DNA from: Trebouxia sp. TZW2008
Taxonomy: Eukaryota; Chlorophyta; Trebouxiophyceae; Trebouxiales; Trebouxiaceae
Assembly: GCA_002118135.1 (NCBI GenBank)
Contig: BDIU01000355.1
Span: 1 to 64,000, forward strand
DNA length: 64,000 bases
Direction: 5' to 3'
The notes under the pieces were generated by a model that made no database searches, was not told the origin of the DNA, and saw only the letters and a program-made list of their open reading frames with translations. Both the position numbers and the translations under genes were made by a program. Numbering within the stretch: the first letter of the stretch is position 1; each line of letters opens with the position of its first letter. Shown here piece by piece: positions 34,938 to 45,083 of the stretch.

Positions 34938-35381
34938 TCACCGTTGCCTGCTCACCTCGGGATTGATCTGCTTTGGTGGCGGCAGGAAGGCCAAAGCTTT
35001 TATGACAACGGCACCAGGCTCCTTTTTGAGCTCATCTACACTCTCAAAGTTCAGAGTTGGCTTGGCCAATGACTCCTGCAGCGGGTGCATGTTGCTTGCA
35101 TGCATACATATGGGAGCCGTCCGACGTCGACACACAACTGAGGTCCTTACCGGAAGGTACAGCTTTGTGCCGTCCTTCTCAACGATCAAATCTTGGATGC
35201 CTAGAAGCGCTACATGATCGTCTTCCTTCACTGCGTACCAGGTGTAGTTCCGCTGCTCGTATGGTAGGTCACGCACGTATGCAAAGCCGTTTGGCTTGAT
35301 CTCCTGATCCTGCACCACTTCTGAGTGCTTGGGTATCTTATCATGCTTGGCGTTGGCAATCTCGTAAACCGGAATCGACAT
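34938..35381 (-). CDS. Small conserved-looking protein of unknown function
   Basis: Two exons on the minus strand: 35381-35151 and 35075-34938, separated by a 75-base intron with GTAAGG donor and CTGCAG acceptor; 122 residues if translation runs to the TGA at 34938. The protein starts MSIPVYEIANAKHDKIPKHS, contains PYEQRNYTWYAVKEDDHVAL, and exon 2 reads ESLAKPTLNFESVDELKK. A second donor (GAG|GTGAGC at 34956) would allow more 3' exons, but I could not find one. There is no signal peptide or membrane helix. The charged, balanced composition differs from the low-complexity neighbours and suggests a folded protein. I do not recognise the family. Confidence 0.6.
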   Translation of the reverse strand: MSIPVYEIANAKHDKIPKHSEVVQDQEIKPNGFAYVRDLPYEQRNYTWYAVKEDDHVALLGIQDLIVEKDGTKLYLPVRTSVVCRRRTAPICMHASNMHPLQESLAKPTLNFESVDELKKEPGAVVIKALAFLPPPKQINPEVSRQR

Positions 35382-35699
35382 TGCGGCGTGTGGCTGAATA
35401 GACTCTAGTCCGAGACCAGAAAAAGTCTCAGCAAAAATGGCACGCGAGTTTCATGCAAGTCTCGTCAATGACCTGCGTCTTCTTCTTCACAGTGAGTGTG
35501 CATTATCTGCTGAGCAAGCTTGCAAGCCGCAGACCGGCACCCTTGCGCCATGTAGAGTGAGCCAGGGGCGTGGGATGGGGGTCAGCTTTCTTTGTATCTG
35601 TCCCCCTAAAAGCATACAGTTTGAGCCGAGCAAAGACAACTCGCGGGCTGAGATCTCTGCACGCCTAGCTGCTGTTGACGCTTTCCAAACCCCAGAAGC
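35382..35699. promoter_or_regulatory. Divergent intergenic promoter region
   Basis: About 318 bases separate the start codons of the minus-strand gene (35381) and the plus-strand gene (35700), so their promoters must share this interval or overlap the transcripts. No TATA box stands out. A plus-strand ATG at 35437 (MAREFHASL) exists, but the frame does not join the downstream domain. Confidence 0.5.
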
Positions 35700-38600
35700 A
35701 TGTCAACTGATTTGCCCAGGCGCAGGCCTTGCTTACCTACCGTGTCCCGACCTTTCTATAAAGGTCGAAGTGTCTTGTTTTGCTGCTTTCAAGGGGTAAG
35801 CGAGCTGGCCGCACTGCTGGATCACCGCCACTCCTCAAGCGTGCGCTGCCTGACATACCGCTGCTTGTACAGGAAGCTTGAGAACTATGCTTACCTCGTC
35901 CGCAAGTATTGCGCTAAGCGGTTGCAGCAGGACGACTTGCCGACACTCAACCAGATAAAGGAAGCCGCGCCTCTCTCTGTAAGCTTGGCTTCACTTTCCC
36001 CGCAACGTATTCCCTGACGCTTGTGCCTTTTCTTTTGACACTCGAACCTGATCTGTAGCCAGCGGAGGTGGTCTGCGAGCTGTACCAGACACTTGGCACA
36101 ACTTTCTTGCCAAAGCTGAAAGGAGACTTTGCCTTCGTGTGCTTTGATAGCCGGAAAGTAAGCTTCATTTTAGCAAACACTGTGATGTTTGCTGAGACAC
36201 CCTCAACAAACTGTGATCTATGATACACAACATCGTCAACCCCTTCTGTTCATCACCATCGTACTCTTGAGGCTCATGCTTGACAAATGTGCGTCACTGC
36301 AGGTAAGAGTGCTTGCAGCCCGTGCTACAGCTGGAGGTGTCAGTCTCTGGCAGGCAAGAGGACCAGATGCCTGTCTATGCATTGGCAGCGGCAACTGTGA
36401 ACCCTCAGGCTCTCACAGCAAGCTTGACATACAGCCAGGCTTCTTCAAGTATGGCTGGTACGCTGACCCCCAGCGCTTCGCCACAGCAGTCCCAGAAGGC
36501 AGCACCAGCGCAGCTGCTCAGGCTGCACAGAAGGCCATGCAAGGCATTGCTGTGACAGCCAAGCCGCCCAGCCTTCAGAGGAACAGCACAGGCTCAGGCA
36601 TGTCAAGCGTGAGCACCTCTGACTTCATGCTGAGGTCGGTGTCCATGACGTCAGCAGCGCCCATTGCTATTGGCAGCAACAGCAACAGCAAGGAGAGCAG
36701 CAATGACAACTCTCTGGTCAGCAGCATGTACACAGACACAGTTTTGGATGGCAGTTTGACCAGTGATGCTAGCATGATGACAGCTAAGACTAACAAGACC
36801 AGACGTGGCAAGCGGGGTGGCAAGAAACAGCGCGAGAACAGCCAGATGCGTAGGATGCAGTCAACACCTCAGTCTGTCTCCCCTGCCATGGTAAGGCCTG
36901 CCTTCCTGAAGCAGCGCTGTGCTTGCATTTGCCCTCACTGCCCTGAGCTTGCAGTGTGCGGTACTTCTCTCCCTTGTTGCGTTGCATGTCGCAGTTGACC
37001 AGCAGTGTTTGTGTAGAGCATGCAGTCTGTGAGTGTAGTCGCAACGTGGTCAGCTGCAGCGTGTTGAGGGCATAGCAGGCATGCTGAGCAGGCGCCATGT
37101 GTCCGCTTTCAAGTTGATGCATGCCTGCATGATGTCTGAAGTTTGACACGACGCCGCACCTCCAAATTGTGGCACGGGTTTCCGTGCAAATACTGTCATG
37201 TCTGTCTACACTGTTTGTCTGCAGTATGAGTACAGCTGTCTGCTCAGGCTGCTCATTGAGTGGCATATGGCAGCAGCTAATTGCCTAGTCTTACCCTTGA
37301 TCAAATCACACCAGACATTCACACTTTTGACTGCTAGCAAATGAGTCAACATAAGGTATGCACTCCCTTAACAGTAAGCTATTGAGATTGTTGTTGCAGG
37401 CATTATCATCCTTGATAGCACTCAGGCATCCTTGATAGCACTAAGGCCAATGTTTGTATGTTGACAATTGAGACTGTTTGCGTCACAAGCAGACCAGATC
37501 AATATCAGGCATATGCACACTTGAGTGACGTCTGGATTTGTTGTTGCAGGCTTCAAGAAAATCAACGTCACAGCACTCAGCACATGATGAAGCACTGCCA
37601 TTTCTGACTGATAGCATTTGGTCTGTTGTTGCAGGCATCAAGCCCATACGGGTTACAGGCAGACCGGAAGGGCTGGTGCTGCAGATCACTGGACTGATAG
37701 GGAGCGTTTGATGTTGCAGGCGTCAGGTTCGTCTGGCTCACAAGCAGACCAGAAGGGCTGGTGCCACACACTTGACTGCTCACAATTCTTTGTTGTTGCA
37801 GGCATCAAGCCCACTCGGGTCACAACCAGACCCAATCAACAACAGGCATCCTGCACTTGACTAATGACAACTGGATTGTTTGTTGCAGGCATCAAGTCCG
37901 TCTGGGTCGCAAGCGGATCAGAAGGGCTGGTGGCGCAGCTCAGCATCAGGCAGAAACACCTCCCCACTGTTGCAAGCAGTCAACTCATCATCTCGGCCAC
38001 CCTCTCAAGCAGGCTCCCAGGCCGGTGACAACAGCGCAGATGACGCATCACAGGGCGACACCATGTCAAGCATCTCATTGGCTGATGTCCCCATGACCAG
38101 GGCCCTCTCAAGCCCTGCTGCTGCAAGTGCCCTCGACCCTGCGCAAGCCCCAGGTCACGCTGATGCTGCATGGGGCCAAGACACTGTAGACGCCACTGCT
38201 GACGAGCTGCAGTTTCGCTTGTCTTCTGGATCAGGTCTGGGCCGCCTACCAACTGTGGTGGAACACACAGACGAAGGCATGTCAAGGCCTCAGTCTCTGG
38301 CTGACCTCAGCAAGGCAGGCTGGACTGTTGACAATGCCCTGTCAAGATGCAGCTCACAGGCAAACATCAGCCGCATGACAAGGATCAGCTCGTTTCCTGA
38401 GTTGGGCACTATGCCCGAGGTCAGCATCAGCTCTGGGAGCTCCCCGCCTTCGGCCTTGCCTCATTACCCATCTCACAGACAGCTGGCAGACCTCAGCACT
38501 CGCATGTCTGCTGCCTTCTCAGGCCTCAGCAGCAGTGAGCTGCCGAGTGAGGCAAGACAGAAACCCGCTTCGGTGTTGAACCCACATGCTGCGTCCTTTC

Positions 38601-39055
38601 AGCCTGGTGTTGCTCAAGGGGAAGCGTCAAGACCTAGTCAAGCTGCAACAGCAAGAGAGGCAAAAACCCAAGCTGCAATAAAGGGCCCTGTGGCTGATGG
38701 GTTGTCTGTCCCAGCCTCAACGCAGAAGCCAGAAGTGGTAGTGGGCTTTGCGTCACCGTCAGATGTTCACATGAGCAGTGACACTGATGTGCAACAAGCG
38801 TTGGGAGCAGGAAGCGACTTGAGCAGCTTGCCTCAGGACTTGCAGAAGGCTACAAGCATGTTCAACAGGGTTCCATCTGGCTTGAGCGGTGCCATTGCTG
38901 GTGAGAAAGCAGACAAGGCTGTGGCCCGCAGGCTGCTGCTCAAAAAGCGCACACCCAGTTTCAGCAAGTCAAAGAGCTGCAACGACCTTGTGGCTGCTGA
39001 GCCAAAAAGCTCCGCCAGATCGCCTTTTGCCCCCTTGGCCCATCTTGCTCAGTGA
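35700..39055 (+). CDS. Class II glutamine-amidotransferase-like domain protein with Ser-rich tail
   Basis: Four exons close in phase: 35700-35978, 36059-36157, 36303-36890, 37889-39055 (710 residues). Residues about 90-180 read PAEVVCELYQTLG, LKGDFAFVCFDSRK, VRVLAARA, LWQARGPDACLCIGSGN and QPGFFKYGWYADPQR. This matches the Ntn-type glutamine amidotransferase/asparagine-synthetase N-domain pattern (G-FAF-VLYD-R--VLAARD). The catalytic N-terminal Cys (MCG) is absent; the protein begins MSTDLPRRRP, so glutaminase activity is unlikely. The rest is Ser/Ala-rich with a basic patch (KTNKTRRGKRGGKKQRE) and a C-terminal LLLKKRTPSFSKSKS. Six tandem acceptor-like copies precede exon 4. Confidence 0.72.
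37390..37888 (+). repeat. Tandem ~85-bp array of 3' splice-site/exon-start copies
   Basis: Units ending TGTTGCAG|GCATCAAG... repeat with CAG ends at about 37467, 37549, 37634, 37719, 37801 and 37888 (spacings 82, 85, 85, 82, 87). Each continues into CAAGCAGACCAGA-like coding that parallels the true exon-4 start (SSPSGSQADQKGW). A more distant GTTGCAGGCA lies at 37399. Confidence 0.85.
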
Positions 39056-40199
39056 GAGCTATGGGATTTCCGTCATAACCACAGTTTCATAGTTTTTCAG
39101 CAAACATCCGCTTTTCATCTGTTCAGAAATGAAAATGTACCATTGGTGCAAGGGAAGTGTAGCAAGGTCTGTCTGGAAGAGCAAGTGATGCTCTCTCAAG
39201 CATATGGTTGCTTGACAATTTTGATGATGATGATGATGATGTGCATTGTAGCTCAATTCTGGATGAATGGAGTGTGGATGAATGTACATTTTTCAGAAAG
39301 ACTGGCAGGATTTGAGACCTGAACCTTATTGTTTGGCACGCTGTACGTTTTCAGTGCTCACAGTCTGTGCACTTACCTTGAGGTTTGCAATATTGTATGG
39401 CTATGTCGAACAAGAGGCCTCAGTATTTTGTGATGCTTGAAGCTAGCATGCGTGTCAGGGTCGTGAGATGTGAAACTGTACAATAAACGTCAGGACAAAC
39501 TTCATCTCTCTGAGTGCGTGCGTTTCCAGGTGGCGTGTGTGCGCTTGGTGACCGTAGCGAGATTTTTTGAACTCCTCGCTCTGTGCAACAACAGTTTTGC
39601 AAGCTGGTTAAAGGACGTCTATGCAAAGGCCTGTGCTCATTTATGTAAAAAATCTGTGCCTGGTACCAAAACCATTGTGTCAACCAAAAACAGTACCGGT
39701 TTGCATGCTTTAGCTTGGACTGCAGCTGAGCATCCGTCAATGCTTCAAACCTTTGCCTTGAAAGTCGGCAATAACAATGCACAAAGTCCCGCTATTTGAC
39801 AGCAAAGCACAGCCACTATTTGCAGCACAGCCTTTGCACATACCAGTGTAGCAGCATCACATACCTGCAAGAATTGAGTGTGACTTGAGCACCCAGTGGG
39901 CACAATATATGTGCAGTAGAACAGCTGAGCGTCACTGCATGGCAGACACTGCTGTATTCAGACCATAAACGGGCTGTCTTCAGCTGTACTGCCCATCAAA
40001 TTGCATTCCAAACAAGAGGCAACATAGCTAAGCCTACACCATGCTGCCCACAGCATGTTTGAGCAGCAAATTGCGCTGTGCAGAGCTGTGTGCGCCTGGT
40101 TCTATGGCTAAGCCCTAATCTTGCAATTATTTAGGGTCTAGGGGACTAACATTCAGCATTAGCATTGTGTGTGCCAATACATAGTGGACATTTGGCTGC

Positions 40200-40770
40200 T
40201 GACAATTCAGCAGTAGCCTGTGCGCTGGCTATTCAAGCAGGCACCGCACTGCCCATCATGTCATCATGGGCATTGTATATGATGACTGCAGCGCATATCA
40301 TCTCATCATTATCATTGTGCGTGACGCTAGGCTGACCAGAATGCTGCTCTTATGCAGCAAAAGCGTGTGTGCTCAGACTGTACAAGCAGGCACTGCACTG
40401 CTCAAGATGTTTGTGATGTGTTTGTGATGCTACAGGCTGGACAAACTGCTGTTGATGATGCAGCAATAGCCTGTGCCCAGCCTGTTCCAGCAGGCACTTC
40501 ACTGCCCATCATGTCATCTTTAGCATTGTGCGTGATGCTACAGGCTGGACAAAACTGCTGATGATGCAGCAGCAGCCTGTGCTCAGGCTTTTCAAGCAGG
40601 CACTGCGTTGCTTACCATATCACCACAGGCGTTTTGCGTGACGCTACAGATGGAAGACTTGCTGCTGATTGTCTGTGCCCTTTCTTTCAGTTCTTACTCT
40701 TTTCTTTGCTTTTGTTGTTGCTGATAATGCCACACAGCCTGTGTCCAGGCTCTGCAAGCATGCATTGCAA
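40200..40770. repeat. Degenerate tandem repeat array
   Basis: About five imperfect copies of a 110-190-base unit containing CAGCCTGTGCTCAGGC, TCAAGCAGGCACTGCACTGC, CATCATGTCATC and GTGATGCTACAGGCTGGACA. No continuous reading frame is conserved across units, so it is probably non-coding. Confidence 0.7.
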
Positions 40771-41226
40771 GATGCAACATCCATAAATGTTGCTATGATA
40801 TGTGGCGATTTTTCAAAGCCTATTGATCAGCGCACTTTTGAAAGTCTGCTGCCAGAGCACCATTCAAGCAAGCTGCTGTGCTGATTGAGCAGCATGCTAT
40901 CTGCCAAACAGGTCTTTCCCAGCATCAGAAACGTTGCCAAACACTTCGTTTTGTGCAAATCTGTGCAGCATTTGCATCAGCTTGGGTGTGAGATGTGTCA
41001 CAGATGCTCACTTATGCCTGAGTGACCATTAGAACACAAAGAGCTTGCTTCCACCTATGACATTGGAGCTGCCAGATGCAGCACACAGCTCTTTTGGACC
41101 CTGTAGCCTCTGTTGATGCCAAACGTGTGTGAGACCAAGGGACTGGTCAATGATTCTGTTAAGGTCACACAGAGCAGTGATGATCAGGAACACAGCTATT
41201 TGTCTGTGCTGGCACCGTGACTACAT

Positions 41227-41316
<90 letters not shown>

Positions 41317-41433
41317 GAGCAGGAGCAATAGCAGGAGCAACAGCAAGCACATAAGTAACAGCAGCAAATGCAACAGAAACAGCAAAAGCCACAACAGCAA
41401 AACCACAAGCAAAAGCAGCAGCAGCAGCAGCAG
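41227..41433. repeat. Interrupted CAG trinucleotide array
   Basis: Roughly 200 bases of (CAG)n with GGAGCAACAG and similar interruptions. On both strands it gives homopolymeric frames (Ser/Gln; Leu/Ala/Cys) that are artefacts of the repeat. No gene around it is supported. Confidence 0.9.
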
Positions 41434-43047
41434 CACACCTAGCCAAAGTCATTTAGCATGCATAACACCTTGATTGACACTTGACAGCCCAGGATCTACA
41501 GCTTGTTGATGGTGCATTCATGCAAAGGCTGATGCTGCAGCAGCTCAAAGCATATGCATACCATGAGGAATCTGCATTACAACAGGTTGGAGCGGACAGA
41601 CATCATGCAAGTCATCATCATTATTTACATGCGTTCTAGTGAGGTTCCATGACCTGGCTAGGTGCATACAGAAGCAGTGACTTTTGCATCCAAACAAGTG
41701 TGTCCAAAGCCAACTTGTATCGGTGCAAAATGCATACCTATTCACTCAACTCTCTGCTTGCTGTCTCACAAATGAATTGAACTCACAAATTTCTGCGTGA
41801 TCTTGATATTAGACAATTCTGCTCTAAAAAACTGAAGAGAGATCATGAAATCTGTCCAGCAGCCCCTACTACAGCCGGCATCCAAACATTGCAAGTTGTT
41901 CAAAAAATAAACTGGCAGCAAGTTGTGCCTGCATCAAGCATGACTATTCAACATCCAACATTTGCAGCGCAGCCTGCCATGAGCACTCAATGCAGCTTGC
42001 TTAGCAAATTGCATGACTAAGACTGCGCATGCACTTAGCCACATGACAGACAGAAATTTATGACTGTTTGATGTCTGTCTTAAACACCCAGCACTTTAGC
42101 ATCGGAATTCGTGTGCACTATCCAGCACTGCTCTACTCATGGAAAGCCATGCAGCAAGCTGACAGCACAGACCCTGATATGACGCACAGTCATCACATGC
42201 ATGTCATGCAGCATTAGCGCTGACACTTGCTGCAGAAGCGCAGTGCTGTTATATGAAGCAGAACAGCATTTATATGTCAGCATTGCAGTGCCATGCCAAG
42301 CAGCAAGAAGTCACATCTTGTGCAAAATGCAGAACTGGCCATAGCAGATCTAGAGTGGGCACTTGTGCATGAGAGCATTGGCAAAGTGTGCACAAATCAC
42401 GACTATGCCAGATGCACATGCCGTACAGAGATTGAGTATTCACACATGCTGTGTCTGGCATGCATGTTGTGCATTGCTTTAGCTTGTGAGACATGCTGTC
42501 CCAATCAGATCCCTTGCCAGTCAGACTCAGCACTAGCTTGAAACCTAGGAACACCATGTACATGCAAGAATTGTGTGCAAATTGAGCACTTGGTGGATAC
42601 TGCATGGTGGCAAGCACAATGCTGATATCAATGCATACCAGCAAACACTTGCTGCTGCAGAAACAACACACCAGCAAGGTAGTCTATGCTTGCACATCAA
42701 AACCAAATCTGGGACTGTAGCAACAGCATCTTTACAGGAATTTGATGATGGTGGAGGTGGTGAGCATGATGGACAACAAAATCAGATCCGCTTGCAATCC
42801 AGGCAATCACTGCCTTTGCAACCTATAAGTCTATCCCACTGCTGCCCCAAACACACAATTGCCTGACTACAACGCAGTACACTAGCAAGCCTAGCAAGCA
42901 CACAAAGATGTTTCCTAGTGATGCAACCATTGAAGCAAAGGCGCCTCAATGAGAAGCTGCAGCTGGCTTAGCGCATTCAGAGCAAGGACCCCTACATGCG
43001 GCATGATCAGAAGCATGCGCTACCCAGAATCTGCGGATCTGCTTCTG

Positions 43048-44499
43048 TCAAAAATAACCCTTTCTGGCAGCTGGTGCTGGCGCAGGTACAGGACCTGGCG
43101 CAGTCACATTGACTGCCACCTCAATGTCAGTTGGCACAATCAGCCCTGCACAGCACACCACATTGCTTGCCACCTATGCTGTCCATAGCACATTGCCATT
43201 GTACCTTGTCAGCCTCAGAGTTTGCTATGTCGCATGCTTTGTAGCGAAACGCAGGGGACTAGCATACATTGCATCTGCTGCATTTGTGGAGCACATGCCA
43301 TGCAGACAAGTCTAGCATAGGTTCAAGGTAGCAAAGAGTTGCTCAGCATGGACATGCAGGGCTTGATGCTGCTGACTGCATAGACTACTTGTATAATGCC
43401 AGAACACAGTGATGGTGTAGCTGAGTGAATCACACAGAAGCGTATTCTCTGAAAGATGCATGTGGTTGGGCTTACCTTTGGAAACCACAATATTGACCAG
43501 AACGCCGGCAGCGCATTGGCCAGGCCCAGATGACGTGAACACAATCACGCCAGGGGTTGTCATCCTCAGGGTGACAGTGGCAGCTGAGTGCAGAGACACC
43601 AGCTGGGAAAAGCCGCTTGCTGATGCGCTGTAGTTGGCAGGGCAAGTGTCTGCAAAGTGGAGCAACACGTTGAAACATCAGCTACACCCACTATACCATT
43701 GCTGCTTGCTGTGGTACCCAATCGCATGTGGCAGTCTACACAGCTCTGAGGTGTGCTGCTGCAACACTGGCTTCGCGTTGGCAAATTAAACTGTCAATCC
43801 TGTCAAATGCTGGAGTGCAAAATGCTGTTTTAATCACACAGAATCTCAAATAGCGACAGTGGTAGCCATGGTACTTTTGTGCTAGAGCAGCCCTGACAAT
43901 CATAGCTCAGCAGTGTGTCAGATATGCAGTTGTTCAGATGGTATGCCTCAAACGTTGATCAGCATTGCACCTGTAGGAATCTTCCACAAGGAGAAGGGGC
44001 CACCAGCAGTGTGGTTCCAGTGGATGGTTACTGTGTCACCCACGTTGGCAGCAACATCTCTGTATCTTGAGGCATTCTGACTGGCAGGAAGGCCCCAAGG
44101 AACATCAATTGCCTCTGCAAGCAAGCATCACCTCATGTGAGCGTATTTGGACTCATTCAACCATGAACCAGGATTTTACATTGGGCTGTGCAGTGTTCAG
44201 CAGCAGGTGAAAGCATAAAATGACGCTGTGTAGCTCAGAAGAGTATTCGAATTTGAACGCAAATGCTTACTTAGCAGTCTCCTGCCAGGTCCTTGAAGAG
44301 ACTGCTCAAACTTTGCTGGACGAGCTTGTACTAACCCTGCACAATCAGAGCAGTTGTGAGCAATCCCAATCATATACTGAGCAGAATGATCCAACTTGCA
44401 AGTCAATAGCTTGTACTGAAAGGCAAAAAGAAATAGACAGTCACCTGCAAAGAGAGATACAGTCACCAGCAGGCAGGCACAGGCTGCTGCCGTTCTCAT
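43048..44499 (-). CDS. Secreted cupredoxin-like (phytocyanin-type) protein, ligand-poor
   Basis: Five minus-strand exons close in phase: 44499-44445, 44315-44271, 44114-43971, 43649-43476, 43112-43048 (160 residues). A signal peptide (MRTAAACACLLVTVSLFA) is followed by a basic SLQGPGRRLL segment. A phytocyanin-like fold then follows: VGDTVTIHWNHTAGGPFSLW, TCPANYSAS, TVTLRMTTPGVIVF and GPGQCAAGVLVNIVV. It ends in a short Pro-Ala tail (VNVTAPGPVPAPAPA) with no hydrophobic GPI signal. Of the usual blue-copper ligands (His, Cys, His, Met) only the first His is evident; the later positions read Ser, Gln and Val, so copper binding is doubtful, as in early-nodulin-like proteins. It is probably extracellular or cell-wall associated. 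An upstream in-frame Met at 44541 is less likely. It is divergent from the gene starting at 45084. Confidence 0.78.
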
Positions 44500-45083
44500 T
44501 TTGACCTGTGGCAAATCACTCAAGTCTTTACAGACGATCATGCATCAAATTCCGACAGTTTGATTTGTACGGCATGCTAGAAAACCCGGCTGTTCCGGGC
44601 CACTAGATACGATAACACGCCAATGCCTGTATGAGTGGCGGCTGCACCGCACAAGCGCTTGTGCAGCACAAGCGCTGGGCGAGGAACTCATCAAGAAGCG
44701 GAGCTTGCCTGACAACTATAGTAGGTTGATGATGTGCTTGACAATACACCTGTCTGAGACAGCAGGCCGGGGCCACACAATGACGGCTTTCGGCTTGCAA
44801 TCAGGAGATGCCTGTGGACCAGGTTTGACGCTCTAGCTTGTGTCGGATCTCGCCTTGCGCGATGCTGCTACCTGTGTGAAGCTGCTGCAAAAATTCTAAA
44901 GAAGGGTTCTGCCAATTTGCAAAAGGCAGATCATCCTGCGCTAGCTGGTGCATGCACTTCAGCGCAGCGCTCTGTTTGAGCAACATTCCGATGAGCGAAT
45001 GAGCAAAGTCGTTTTGTGAATATTGCAAAAGGTTATTATCGCATTGATCTGACTTTCTCAGTACTAAGGGTGGACCTGGCAGC
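44500..45083. promoter_or_regulatory. Divergent intergenic promoter region
   Basis: A 584-base interval between the start codons of two divergent genes. I see no TATA box or repeat of note; CACAAGCGCTTGTGC-type inverted symmetry occurs at about 44646-44672 (ACAAGCGCTTGTGCAGCACAAGCGCT). Confidence 0.45.

Larger units (their letters stand above)
39056..43047. other. Long intergenic region with simple and tandem repeats
   Basis: About 4 kb without a supported gene. It contains a (GAT)n microsatellite at about 39222-39242, a degenerate tandem array at 40200-40770, a 70-bp dispersed repeat at about 40961-41031 and a long CAG array at 41227-41433. Open frames here (for example minus strand 39420-39782) lack splice context and family motifs. 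Confidence 0.5.

Noticed and set aside
39420..39782. 120-codon minus-strand open frame in the long intergenic region
   Set aside because: Composition is unremarkable, no family motif is seen, and there are no clear splice partners or promoter.
41165..41473. Long Leu/Ala/Cys/Ser open frames over the CAG array
   Set aside because: They are produced by the trinucleotide repeat on both strands and have no splice context.
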